Part shown: piece after piece, positions 35,787 to 44,700 of the stretch
Layout of the letters: the number at the start of each line of letters is the position of its first letter
How positions within the stretch are numbered: position 1 is the stretch's first letter
Source of the DNA: Candidatus Formimonas warabiya
GTDB taxonomy: Bacteria > Bacillota > Dehalobacteriia > Dehalobacteriales > Dehalobacteriaceae
DNA: 64,000 nt
Reading direction: 5' to 3'
Assembly (NCBI RefSeq): GCF_002777255.1
Contig: NZ_CP017634.1
Span: forward strand, 2,740,903-2,804,902
Translations under genes and position numbers: made by a program
Notes under the pieces: model-generated
The model's database searches: none
What the model was told of the DNA's origin: nothing
What the model saw: the letters and a program-made list of their open reading frames with translations, nothing else

Positions 35787-36530
35787 TTACCTGATTTTTA
35801 GCCCTTCCTGTGCCATAATTACCCGACCGTGAAAACCCTCCTCAGCTTCCCTCTTGATCACATTTAAATCATATTCCGGGAAAAAATGAGTAAGCATCAG
35901 CCGGCTTGCTTTGCTTTGAAAAGCAAGTTTTCCGGCCTCAGCCGCCGTTAAATGGCTGGCTTTGGCATAGTTCCGGTCTTTTTCCTGAAGACTGGCCTCG
36001 CAGATAACGAGGGATACCTGGCTGATAATATGGGGCAACTGTTCAAACCATGCTGTATCGGAAGTATATCCGTATTTTTTTTCTCCTTCCCAAACCACAA
36101 AACCATAGGTGACGATGGGGTGCCGGGTCTGGAAAGGGTGAAACTCCAACTGTCCCACCTGGAATTGAGATAATGCCTCTAAATCAATCAGTTCAAAGGC
36201 ATCCTGACTTTTTTCTAAGGCCAGGAAATCAGGCTGAGGAGCAAAAGGGAGATATACTTTTAGCTTATCGCTCTTGCTCCCGGTTCTGAGAGCATACGCA
36301 ATAGCATGGCGTAGGCAGTGGATATCCGCACAGTGATCCGGATGAAGATGAGATAGCACCACCGCATCAAGTTTACGAAAATCCAGATACCTTTGAAGCG
36401 CAGAAAATACGCCATGCCCACAGTCAAGCAGCACATTTATATCCCCGGAATTTACCAAATAGCCGGAACATGCTCCTCCGGCAGGAGGATACGGACCCCA
36501 ACAACCTAAGACAGTGATTTCCACTAACAT
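35787..36530 (-). CDS. Metallo-beta-lactamase fold hydrolase (RNase Z-like group)
   Basis: The 247-residue protein has the binuclear zinc motif LSHLHPDHCADI (about residue 60), an N-terminal LGCWGPYPPAGGACSGYLV typical of the YhfI/RNase Z-like subgroup, then YTSDTAWFEQ and LMLTHFFPEYD for the remaining ligands. No signal peptide. Family members cleave phosphodiesters or small-molecule esters; the substrate cannot be read here. Single gene, divided from rph by 240 bases with no gene. Confidence 0.88.
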   Translation of the reverse strand: MLVEITVLGCWGPYPPAGGACSGYLVNSGDINVLLDCGHGVFSALQRYLDFRKLDAVVLSHLHPDHCADIHCLRHAIAYALRTGSKSDKLKVYLPFAPQPDFLALEKSQDAFELIDLEALSQFQVGQLEFHPFQTRHPIVTYGFVVWEGEKKYGYTSDTAWFEQLPHIISQVSLVICEASLQEKDRNYAKASHLTAAEAGKLAFQSKASRLMLTHFFPEYDLNVIKREAEEGFHGRVIMAQEGLKIR

Positions 36531-36661
36531 TCATTCCTTTCCCCGTACAAAATTGTCTGAAAGTCTCTGAAATGTTAATTGACATCAGCAGTTGGCATTG
36601 ACCATTACGTGCGAGCATTCTTTGGCCTTTTTCCTTTTAATTTTCATTGTCCCCTTTCTTT

Positions 36662-37417
36662 TCATGAAACCTTTCCAAAAATGCAACAGCCCATAGCGCC
36701 GTTAAACTGAGGCTCTTTCGGAACAAGCACCTGTACTTTCAGTTCCCTTTGCACAATCTCTTTTATCGCCGGGTTAAAGGCAACGCCGCCGGTGAAGATC
36801 ACGGGATCGCTGATCAGCTGACGCAGCATGGGCTTGACCCGGTTTACAATTGCCTGGTTAACTCCGGCAGCCAACCTGCTCACCGGTACTCCTTCAATTA
36901 TTTTACCGATCAGTTCAGATTCTCCGAAAACAGCGCAAGTAGAGGAAAGTTCTACCGGGTCTTGATCATGTTTCCCTAATTCGTCCAAAGATATGCCTAA
37001 AACTTGGGCCATGTTTTCCAGAAACCTGCCGGAACTGGCGGCACACTTGTCATTTGTTTGGAAATCGATCATTTTCCCCTGCACCACTTTTACGACCTTG
37101 GTATCCTGTCCGCCCAGGTCCATTAAAGTAAAATTCTCACATCCGGTTTGAAAAGCCGCGCCCAACACATGGGCCTTAATTTCCGGAATCGCCGTGGCCC
37201 CCTCCACCTGAATGGTTAACCTGCCGTATCCCGTTGAAACGACTTTGGCGCATGGGGGGATGTGAAGTTTATCAAAATCAATGCGCAAATTTTCTCCCAC
37301 CCGATGTCCATAGGTGCGGTAAAACTCAATGGTATCAAAACGGTAAAATTCCCAGCCCTGCTCCCCGTCCATGGCAATCTTCACATTTCTGCTGCCTAAA
37401 TCGATCCCTAAAACCAT
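36662..37417 (-). CDS. ATP-dependent activase of the BadF/BcrA/HgdC family
   Basis: The 251-residue ASKHA-fold ATPase, as a homodimer with one bridging [4Fe-4S] cluster, drives low-potential electrons into a partner Fe-S enzyme. Visible motifs: N-terminal GIDLGSRNVKIA, LMDLGGQDTKVV, cluster Cys in NDKCAASSGRFLE and SSTCAVFGESEL, and C-terminal VIFTGGVAFNPAI. It begins four bases after the stop codon of the partner gene, so the two form a pair. Confidence 0.93.
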   Translation of the reverse strand: MVLGIDLGSRNVKIAMDGEQGWEFYRFDTIEFYRTYGHRVGENLRIDFDKLHIPPCAKVVSTGYGRLTIQVEGATAIPEIKAHVLGAAFQTGCENFTLMDLGGQDTKVVKVVQGKMIDFQTNDKCAASSGRFLENMAQVLGISLDELGKHDQDPVELSSTCAVFGESELIGKIIEGVPVSRLAAGVNQAIVNRVKPMLRQLISDPVIFTGGVAFNPAIKEIVQRELKVQVLVPKEPQFNGAMGCCIFGKVS

Positions 37418-37421
37418 CCCC

Positions 37422-38411
37422 TCACCTCACCATTTCCAGGAAGGCATCGATTCTCATTTTATTCCTGGCATCCAAAGGGCCGGGCCGGTCACCCTCCAGG
37501 CTCAACATAGGGCTATTTAATTTTGTCCGGAAGATGATATCCTCAATTTGGCGGAAGCAAAAGCTTTGGGTATAATGGATCAGCATATCCAAATCTCTTC
37601 GTTTACATTCCTGTCGAATATCGGCAACCCGATTTAAAACATGGTAAGGATACGTGTATTGGCGGTATTGTTCTAGTAAGTCCTCTGTATGAAAGGGCAT
37701 AGAAAACTGCCGCTGCACCTCATTAAATACCACCCGGCCGCCTTTTTCCTCCAGATAATGGTAAAGATCAGTAATAATAGGGGGCACCCCCATAAAACCG
37801 ATTCTAATTTTCTCTTGCTTCGGCGTTCTCTTTTTTGCTTCCCCAATGAAGTTTTCAGCTTCCTCCGCAAATGTATGGGGATTTCCATTAAAGTCACTGC
37901 AACTAACCTGGAAATAATGGTTTTCCCACCCGCTGACCAGGTTCTCCTCCCAGGTTAAACGGTCAATTTCCCACACAAGCCTTCGTACCTGATCCAGATC
38001 TTTCTTTGCCTTTCTTACCTCCTCCCAGCTAGTTCCTAACCTGTTCATTAATTTTTCTATTTGCAATTTCAACAAATCCTGATCCTGGTCAAAAGGAAAG
38101 GCAAAAGGAATAATTTCAATGCCTTCTAATTCCAGGGTTTCCATTAAAGCATGGGTATTGGAACAGTCCCCCTGGGTTACCGCAACCACTTTTTTAATAT
38201 CGGGCACAGCTAAAACAGTTCCGTAAATCCCTTTAATCCACCCGCACAGATTGCGCGGATACCCGGCCATTTCTGCTTTTTCAATGGCCGCAGAGGTCTC
38301 CTGCCCCGTAATAAATACATTATTCAGATCTACCGGGATGCATCCTGCCGCATAAATGATTTCCACAGGAACGGTAGTTGTCATGCCAATTTTTTCTGTC
38401 AAATGATGCAC
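37422..38411 (-). CDS. 2-hydroxyacyl-CoA dehydratase D-component family / double-cubane cluster protein
   Basis: This 329-residue HgdB-like protein has Cys at residues 24, 56, 83 and 171 and near 270 and 286 (AAGCIPV, RNLCGW, GDCSNTH, VSCSDF, RQECKR, QSFCFR). Only one dehydratase-type subunit is encoded with one activase. True 2-hydroxyacyl-CoA dehydratases use two different subunits, so the arrangement resembles the homodimeric double-cubane [Fe8S9] proteins (YjiM/DCCP type). The GTG start at 38411 follows AAAGGTGAG closely; a nearby TTG is an alternative. Its substrate is unknown. Confidence 0.85.
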   Translation of the reverse strand: MHHLTEKIGMTTTVPVEIIYAAGCIPVDLNNVFITGQETSAAIEKAEMAGYPRNLCGWIKGIYGTVLAVPDIKKVVAVTQGDCSNTHALMETLELEGIEIIPFAFPFDQDQDLLKLQIEKLMNRLGTSWEEVRKAKKDLDQVRRLVWEIDRLTWEENLVSGWENHYFQVSCSDFNGNPHTFAEEAENFIGEAKKRTPKQEKIRIGFMGVPPIITDLYHYLEEKGGRVVFNEVQRQFSMPFHTEDLLEQYRQYTYPYHVLNRVADIRQECKRRDLDMLIHYTQSFCFRQIEDIIFRTKLNSPMLSLEGDRPGPLDARNKMRIDAFLEMVR

Positions 38412-38523
38412 CTCACCTTTATGTCTTAGAGTCCCCTTCTTAATATGTACCGATTTAGAAAAATAACTACCTGTTTTCGCTGCTTTGCTTATTTATTTAG
38501 TGAAAAGATATTTCTTTTAATTT

Positions 38524-40044
38524 CTATCCATTCGTCTCCGAAAAGAAATCTTTCAAGCCGTTGACAATGGATACGGCAACCTGATTTCTAAACTGCTCGT
38601 CCGAAAGCAAGACCTCCTCTTCAGAATTGGAAATAAAGGCTGTTTCCACCAGAATTGAAGGTACTGTGGTATACCTTAGTACCGCGTAGTTTTCTTCCCG
38701 GACTCCTAAATCTTTTCTCCCTAAACCCTCCAGCAGCCTGCTCTGAACCGCGGCGGCTAAACGCTGCCGGACTGCCCGCTGCTCCTCTAAACTGCTACCC
38801 ACAGGAGCATAGAAATAAGTGGTAGTGCCGTTTAATGTCGCATTCAGGGATGCGTTGCAATGAATGCTGACAAAAACGTCGGCACATGCCTCATTGGCGA
38901 TTTGGGGCCTGCCCTCCAAAGTCAGATTTTCCCTTCCCGGCCTGGTCAAAATTACGTTAAATCCCTCCCGGGTCAATAAATCGCCTACTTTTTGCCCAAT
39001 GTCCAGCACCACATCACTTTCGTGAAGCCCGCCGGCGCCAATGGCCCCCGGGTCATAGCCGTCACCGGACTGGGAGATGCCATGGCCGGGATCGATCACA
39101 ACGGTTTTTCCTGTTGGCCCGGAATAAGTCATATCACCAGAATAAGCAGTATTAATGGTAAGGGCACAGCCGTCCGGGCTCAAACCGGTCTGATAAGGAA
39201 TCTCTTCGCTGAGATACACCACCAGCGCACTACAGTCTTTTTCCGCTTTGGCTTCTATCTTAGTAATGCCGCTTTCATCAATTGTTTCTGTATTTGAACC
39301 GTCCTTTAAAGCCCCGGCAAACTCCAAAAGGATTTTCGGCTCCCCGGCCAGTATCTTTTCAGAATACCCCAAGGGCTGGGTGCCCTGCACCGTAATTTTT
39401 ATGCCCGAACCGGTTTTTGTCCAGTTCCAGCTGAGGGACTGGACATCGGTGCCTTCCGGCTGTCCCGGGGGAAGATCTTCCACCACTTCGCCCTGAATCC
39501 CCTGTTCCGCCGGGATATCGGTTGCTTCTTTTTCTGGGGCCGGCTCTACCAGCCAGCTTGCTATCCAGCCTTGACCTGTTGACCAGCTGATTTGATACCA
39601 GTCATTTTTTAGATCTATCGCTGTCACCTTCGTGCCCTGGGGAAAAGATGTTATTTTGGAAAAGGTTGTCCCTGGACCGGAACGCACATTCACCTGGGTT
39701 CCGTTGATCACCAATTCTCCTAATGCCGGATCTTTGGGGGATTCCGGATTTGACGACAGGAGTGCCGGTTTCACATAATCTTTGATCAGCCAACCGGTGG
39801 AACTATCGGACAGCTGAATTTTTAGCCAGCCCTCTTTTTCCTCAAGAACTGTGAACTGCTGTCCTGCCGTTGCCTGTCCAACTTTGGCAAAGGTTGTTCC
39901 CGGGCCGGATCTAATATTCAAAAGGCTTGTATCCACACTGACCGTTTGGGTCGCCAAAGCGGCCACGGGAGCGATGGCGCATATTATGGCAAACAGGATC
40001 AAAAACCAGAGCCTGAAAAAGCGGCCTTTTACTTTCCCTTTCAT
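38524..40044 (-). CDS. Secreted N-acetylmuramoyl-L-alanine amidase with two SH3b domains
   Basis: The 506-residue cell-wall hydrolase cleaves the amide between MurNAc and L-Ala. A signal peptide (about residues 8-32) is followed by two bacterial SH3 domains (each with NIRSGPGTTF or NVRSGPGTTF, about 40-95 and 115-170), an AMIN-like beta domain (about 205-300) and an Amidase_3 catalytic domain (about 315-500). Zinc and catalytic residues are seen in VIDPGHG, HESDVVL, SIHCNA and VETAFISN. The ATG at 40044 has a GGAGGG site; eight extra upstream codons lack one. Confidence 0.93.
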   Translation of the reverse strand: MKGKVKGRFFRLWFLILFAIICAIAPVAALATQTVSVDTSLLNIRSGPGTTFAKVGQATAGQQFTVLEEKEGWLKIQLSDSSTGWLIKDYVKPALLSSNPESPKDPALGELVINGTQVNVRSGPGTTFSKITSFPQGTKVTAIDLKNDWYQISWSTGQGWIASWLVEPAPEKEATDIPAEQGIQGEVVEDLPPGQPEGTDVQSLSWNWTKTGSGIKITVQGTQPLGYSEKILAGEPKILLEFAGALKDGSNTETIDESGITKIEAKAEKDCSALVVYLSEEIPYQTGLSPDGCALTINTAYSGDMTYSGPTGKTVVIDPGHGISQSGDGYDPGAIGAGGLHESDVVLDIGQKVGDLLTREGFNVILTRPGRENLTLEGRPQIANEACADVFVSIHCNASLNATLNGTTTYFYAPVGSSLEEQRAVRQRLAAAVQSRLLEGLGRKDLGVREENYAVLRYTTVPSILVETAFISNSEEEVLLSDEQFRNQVAVSIVNGLKDFFSETNG

Positions 40045-40368
40045 TATTGCCCTCCTAAAACCCACAAAATTCCAAAATAACTATTTCTCGCTTTTTTACG
40101 ACTTTCCTCCTTAAAAATTCGAAATTTTGTATTTTTTGTATAAATACTAGAAAACTTGGCTTGCGCCAAGCCTCTGGTGACGGCGGAAGCCTTAGTTGCA
40201 CTTATACTTTCAACCTTTTGAAACTTATAAATTCTGAAAGTACAAAAAAACTGAGCCTTTGGCCCAGCTTTTTTACCCTTATGCGGCAAGGATTTGTCTA
40301 TAGGTGTTCCCGGATCCCGACAAGTCCTTTAGGATTTTCATATTTCTTGGTGCAATTTTGCTCCGTTA
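40045..40368. other. Intergenic region between amidase and GerMN genes
   Basis: It contains a small hairpin (GGCTTG/CAAGCC, 40158-40172) and a bidirectional terminator (listed). It should hold the amidase promoter. No gene seen. Confidence 0.5.
40244..40275 (-). terminator. Terminator of the GerMN gene
   Basis: Minus strand CTGGGCC-AAA-GGCTCAG stem followed by seven T. The plus strand also ends in a T run, so it may work in both directions. Confidence 0.8.
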
Positions 40369-40986
40369 TTACTTGTTTAGGATAATTTCCTCATTCCGTG
40401 CCATTGTGGTCGATACATCCAAATGACCGGCAATGGTTTCCACCGTTTGCCCATCAACCAATATTTGCACCTCTTTGACACTAGGAAACTGGGTGAGGGT
40501 ATCGACGATGGAATAAACTGTCATTTCTTCACCGGTGGAACCTCCCGGATGATTCTTCACCAGTTCTCCGCTAAGGTCTACCACACATACCCCATCAGGG
40601 CGGACATTGATATCCAGGAGCTGGGTCCCTACCGGAATGGTAGGCAGGAGACCGGATTCCACACTCGGTCCGGCAATCAGTTCCTGCATGGCCGCCCTGG
40701 CAATGCCTTCTACTTTGGGGATGGTCCTCATTTCACATACCAGATGTTGTTGCGCCTCATCACTGAAATAAAGGGATATTTCTTTGGTCTCTCCGGAAAA
40801 AGTACCGTCCTGAGTCCCTGTCCCTTCGGGTTCTCCAGGATTTTCCGCAATTGGTGCCTCCCCGCCCTGTTTCCAGGCCTGAAGCCGATCGATAAGAGCA
40901 CATCCTGCAGTAGCCGTAACCAAGATTACCAACAGTAAAACAAAACCGATGCCGAAGATATTTTGCTTCCCTTTGAGCAGCCTCAT
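40369..40986 (-). CDS. GerMN-domain lipoprotein
   Basis: The 205-residue exported lipoprotein has a hydrophobic signal and lipobox TAGC (about residue 29), followed by a low-complexity linker and one GerMN domain (ISLYFSDEAQQHLVCEMRTI ... VVDLSGELVKNHPGGSTGEEM). GerM proteins act in spore cortex assembly and germination. It starts 300 bases before the amidase gene; both act on peptidoglycan. Confidence 0.9.
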   Translation of the reverse strand: MRLLKGKQNIFGIGFVLLLVILVTATAGCALIDRLQAWKQGGEAPIAENPGEPEGTGTQDGTFSGETKEISLYFSDEAQQHLVCEMRTIPKVEGIARAAMQELIAGPSVESGLLPTIPVGTQLLDINVRPDGVCVVDLSGELVKNHPGGSTGEEMTVYSIVDTLTQFPSVKEVQILVDGQTVETIAGHLDVSTTMARNEEIILNK

Positions 40987-41110
40987 TTTGTTCTTCCCCT
41001 CCTCATACGACTTTCATTAATTTAATATGTGGATTTAATAATATGTATAGAGAAGGAGGAGTTTTTAGTACAAGGTTTTGAAAAAAAACAATAAAACTCT
41101 TGCCGCCGAA

Positions 41111-41141
41111 CAAAAAAGCTTTACCCGCGATAGGTAAAGCC
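41111..41141 (-). terminator. Terminator of the paaK-ACT transcript
   Basis: Minus strand GCTTTACC/GGTAAAGC hairpin followed by TTTTTTG, about 37 bases after the ACT gene. Confidence 0.85.
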
Positions 41142-41177
41142 TTATTGTTCCACTCTTTTCACCGGTTGACCGTACAT

Positions 41178-41609
41178 TTACAACGAATATACTTCTTCTC
41201 CCGATAATACTTTAATGTTGTTTTTTTGCAGGGCAGTTACGGCCTCGTCAATTTTTTCCACCCGAAAAATATTTAACGCTTCATGCCCTGATTGGCCTAC
41301 AAAGGCATACAGGTACTCCAAATTAACACTCTCTTGATCCAATACTTCCAATACCCGGGCCAATCCACCGGGAGCATCAGGCATTTCAACAGCGATTACC
41401 TCCGTACTGCTCACAGTAAAGCCGTTTTCTTTCAAGGCTTGATAGGCCAGATCAGGCTTATCAACAATTAACCTGAGAATGCCAAAATCCGAAGTATCGG
41501 CAATAGAAAGTGCCCGGATATTCACACCGGCAGCAGCTAATAATTTGGTTACAGCAGCTAAACGGCCCCGCTTGTTCTCCAAAAATACGGATATTTGCTT
41601 AACCTTCAT
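41178..41609 (-). CDS. Double ACT-domain protein
   Basis: The 143-residue cytoplasmic protein is made of two ACT domains (QISVFLENKRGRLAAVTKLL at 5-24; VEMPDAPGGLARVLEVLDQE at about 76-95), each with the Gly/Arg ligand loop. ACT pairs bind amino acids at their interface. It follows paaK by about 90 bases on the same T-box-controlled transcript, a pairing often seen in anaerobes that oxidise aromatic amino acids. It may sense Phe/Tyr/Trp or regulate the ligase. Confidence 0.92.
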   Translation of the reverse strand: MKVKQISVFLENKRGRLAAVTKLLAAAGVNIRALSIADTSDFGILRLIVDKPDLAYQALKENGFTVSSTEVIAVEMPDAPGGLARVLEVLDQESVNLEYLYAFVGQSGHEALNIFRVEKIDEAVTALQKNNIKVLSGEEVYSL

Positions 41610-41696
41610 CTTGCATCCTCCTTTATTCAGACGAACGTATGCTCATTCCATGAGCCTGATAATTCATTGTCTCCCGTCTGGAGAAAAATGTCAATG

Positions 41697-42995
41697 CTAA
41701 ATCACCCGTTTATCTGTAACTCTTTTTGCTTTCCCTTCACTCCGGGCCAGTGTTTTCGGTTCTACCAAGGTAACCTTGCAGGAAATTCCCAACACACTTT
41801 CAATTTCCTTTCGAATCACATGCTCCAGTTCCTCCAGCCGTTTGATTTCATCAGAAAACATTTGATCCGATACTTCCACCTGGACTTCCAGGGTATCTAA
41901 ATTATTGATCCGGTCCACAATCAAATGGTAATTGGGCGTGGTATTGCCGATTTCCAAAAGGACACTTTCGATCTGGGAAGGAAAAACATTAACCCCCCTG
42001 ATAATCAGCATGTCGTCACTCCGTCCGGTGATTCTGTCCATTCTGACATGGGTTCGTCCACAGGCACACTTTTCCACGTGCAGACAGGAGAGGTCTCTGG
42101 TCCGGTAACGAATCACAGGAAAACCTTCCTTGGTGATGGTGGTAAACACCAGTTCCCCCATTTCTCCGTAAGGAAGAGGCGCACCGGTTTCCGGATTAAT
42201 AATTTCCGGAATAAAATGATCCTCCCAAACATGAAGACCGTTTTTGGCACCGCATTCCATAGAAACACCAGGTCCCATCACTTCACTTAAACCATAAATA
42301 TCATGGGCGCTGATCCCTAATCTGCTCTCAATTTCTTTTCTTATCCCCTGGGACCAGGGTTCTGCCCCAAAAATTCCCACACGAAGTTTTATTTCATCCT
42401 TACTGATCCCCAATTCTTCCATTTCCTCCGCCAAAACCAGGGCATAGGAAGGCGTACAAGCAAGGGCGGTACTGCCGAAATCCCTCATAATCATAACCTG
42501 TCTCTTGTTATTCCCCCCAGAAGTCGGGATCACCGAAGCACCAACCTTTTCTGCCCCATTGTGGATACCTAGCCCGCCGGTGAATAAACCATACCCGTAT
42601 GAGATCTGGATCACGTCCTGTTTGGTAACTTCTGCGCAGCCTAAGGACCTGGCGATCAGTTCGGCCCAGTTGTTCAGGTCCTGACGGGTATAGCCCACCA
42701 CGATAGGCTTTCCTGTGGTTCCGGAAGAAGAATGGATCCGGACAATCTCACTTAACGGCACTGCGAACAATCCATAGGGATAATTATCCCGCAAGTCCGT
42801 CTTCACGGTAAAGGGCAGTTTTCTTAAATCCTCCAGGGATTGGATGTCCTCAGGCTCCACGCCCAGCTCCTGCATGGCTTTCCGGTAGTGGAGCACATTA
42901 TGGTAACACCTTTCCACCATCTGCTTTAGTCGTTCCAACTGCAGTTGTTCCAGCTCTTCTCTTGGCATACATTCGCATTTTTCATTCCAATACAT
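41697..42995 (-). CDS. paaK: Phenylacetate-CoA ligase
   Basis: The 432-residue AMP-forming ligase activates phenylacetate (or another arylacetate) to its CoA ester. The AMP-binding loop is [16 protein letters not shown] (about residue 85), with [15 protein letters not shown] and YRTRDLSCL (with the ligand Asp) further on and a C-terminal ACL domain ([20 protein letters not shown]). The ATG at 42995 has GGGGGG; eight upstream codons are probably not translated. A T-box leader precedes it. In anaerobes the reaction may run in the ATP-forming direction during aromatic amino acid fermentation (inference). Confidence 0.93.
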   Translation of the reverse strand: MYWNEKCECMPREELEQLQLERLKQMVERCYHNVLHYRKAMQELGVEPEDIQSLEDLRKLPFTVKTDLRDNYPYGLFAVPLSEIVRIHSSSGTTGKPIVVGYTRQDLNNWAELIARSLGCAEVTKQDVIQISYGYGLFTGGLGIHNGAEKVGASVIPTSGGNNKRQVMIMRDFGSTALACTPSYALVLAEEMEELGISKDEIKLRVGIFGAEPWSQGIRKEIESRLGISAHDIYGLSEVMGPGVSMECGAKNGLHVWEDHFIPEIINPETGAPLPYGEMGELVFTTITKEGFPVIRYRTRDLSCLHVEKCACGRTHVRMDRITGRSDDMLIIRGVNVFPSQIESVLLEIGNTTPNYHLIVDRINNLDTLEVQVEVSDQMFSDEIKRLEELEHVIRKEIESVLGISCKVTLVEPKTLARSEGKAKRVTDKRVI

Positions 42996-43049
42996 GCGTA
43001 TCCCCCCATCACAAAACACTTATTATGATAAAAAACAGGTAAATTAAAA

Positions 43050-43412
43050 AAGCACTTTTCGTCTGAAGGGACGGAAAGTGCACCGCGGTACCACCCAAGT
43101 TGGTTAAAACCCACTCATTAAAGTACGGGATAACAGGTGCAAATAAAAAAACCTTTTGGCCTTAAGGACAAAAAGCTTATCACCACCTTACGGTTCAGCA
43201 CAGCGTACTGCTATCCGATACCTGTTTTCTGTAACGGGAAAAATGCCCGACATAGGCTACACCTCGGAAAAAACGTCCGAGTTTCACCGTGCGGTTCGGG
43301 AGGGAATTTCGGTTAACTTAGCTTTAAGATGCTTTCAGTCTCCGGCACCTATTCCCTGTAAAAGTATCCATTAACTTACTTGTCTCCGTCATTACCTTTA
43401 ATTTATGAAGTT
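43050..43412 (-). promoter_or_regulatory. T-box leader RNA of paaK, specifier possibly UUC (Phe)
   Basis: The T-box sequence GGGTGGTACCGCGG is at about 43082-43097 (minus strand). It is followed by a terminator (GCACTTT...AAAGTGC then TTTTTT, about 43050-43081), the usual antiterminator/terminator exchange. Stem I features lie upstream (AGGGAATAGGTGCCGGAG and CTGAAAGCA around 43325-43355). A GAAATTCCC stretch in the expected specifier region reads UUC at 43304-43306, i.e. phenylalanine. The T-box call is secure; the specifier is a by-eye choice. Confidence 0.88.
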
Positions 43413-43418
43413 AAAAAC

Positions 43419-43448
43419 ATTTTATCATAGAATTTTACCGCTTAGCAA
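43419..43448 (-). promoter_or_regulatory. Candidate promoter of the T-box-paaK transcript
   Basis: Minus strand TTGCTA (43443-43448), 18-base spacer, TAAAAT (43419-43424). Transcription would begin just before the T-box Stem I. Confidence 0.5.
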
Positions 43449-43572
43449 GAAGGAAAAAGTAATTTTTTCACCTGCATGCTTAATTATACACGATTTAAGT
43501 TTCACAGAGATCATATGACTTCCCGAGGGACCCTCTATGATACCCTTGATGCGTTAGAGCATCCGATCTTTT

Positions 43573-44700
43573 TTATTTTATTTCTTGGCTCATTAAGTAA
43601 TAGTCATGATATTTTTTCTCCGGCATTAAACCGAGCTCATCTTTCATGGTTTTTTCATAGGCTTGATACAATTTGATAAATGCTTCCGTATTGTGCGTAT
43701 TCATGTAAAGCTCTAATAACATCCGGCAGCCTTCTTCTGTTAAAGGGTTATAGCGTAAAAGGCGCCTTAAAATGTTTTCTGCTTTGTTCATTTTATTTTT
43801 TTTCTGATAATAATCCGCCATCAACACCAATAATTCCTCATATTTTCGATCCAGATATTCTCTGATTTCATAAGCCCAAGAATAATCTTCCTCTTCCAGG
43901 AAACATCCCTTATACGATTCTATCACCTGGTGACATCGATCAATATTGTCCTCGTCAAGGGTAAGATTTTTGTGGAGAAAACGCAGCAACTCAATATAAT
44001 CACAGGTCCCGTCATAAACCTCTAAACTATAATCTTCTTTCAGCAAGAGGATGGACCGGTCCACCCCAAAGTCCTCTAGATTCTTTCTTAGATAATACAT
44101 GGTGACATAGAGGTTATTATGGGCTTTCTTCTCCTCAATACCGTGAAAAAGAACCGTGATCAATTCATTTTTGGTACACGTCTTTTCATGTTTATATAAC
44201 AGATACAGAAAGAGTTCTTTTGTTTTATTGGTGCGCCATTTGAGAATCTCTTTCGTCTGACCGTTTTTGATGATTTCAAATTTACCAAAGCATTTAATAA
44301 AAATGGATTCCGTTGTTTTATGCAGTTCCCTTTTGATCGTGCATTGCTCCATGAGCCGGGCCATGGTCTTTTTAAAGCGTTCCCTGACAATAGGCTTTAA
44401 AATATAATCTACGGCATGCACATCAAAAGCCTGCAAGGAGAATTCATGGTGTGCCGTGACAAATACGATTTCCGTCTGTATGGCGATGTCCTGGATTTTT
44501 ACGGCGAATTCCATCCCGTTGATGCCGGGCATATCAATATCGAGAAAAACCACATCCGGCTTTTTCGTTTCCATGAACTTAAGGGCTTCAATGGGATTCG
44601 TGTACATTCCCCAAATACTCACATCACGGTAACTGCTTAAAAAGTATTCTAATTCTTCCAGGGCAGGTATCTCATCATCTACCAACAGAACGGAAATCAT
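43573..44700 (-). CDS. Response regulator with winged-helix and bacterial transcriptional activator domain
   Basis: The 375-residue regulator has a receiver domain (residues 1-120; phospho-acceptor Asp in VVFLDIDMPG near 53, Lys in YILKPI), an OmpR/SARP-type winged helix (about 145-235, KWRTNKTKELFLYLLYKHE) and a C-terminal BTAD tetratricopeptide-like domain (about 255-370). It overlaps the kinase gene by 26 bases, so the two are a cognate pair. Target genes are unknown. Confidence 0.92.
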   Translation of the reverse strand: MISVLLVDDEIPALEELEYFLSSYRDVSIWGMYTNPIEALKFMETKKPDVVFLDIDMPGINGMEFAVKIQDIAIQTEIVFVTAHHEFSLQAFDVHAVDYILKPIVRERFKKTMARLMEQCTIKRELHKTTESIFIKCFGKFEIIKNGQTKEILKWRTNKTKELFLYLLYKHEKTCTKNELITVLFHGIEEKKAHNNLYVTMYYLRKNLEDFGVDRSILLLKEDYSLEVYDGTCDYIELLRFLHKNLTLDEDNIDRCHQVIESYKGCFLEEEDYSWAYEIREYLDRKYEELLVLMADYYQKKNKMNKAENILRRLLRYNPLTEEGCRMLLELYMNTHNTEAFIKLYQAYEKTMKDELGLMPEKKYHDYYLMSQEIK

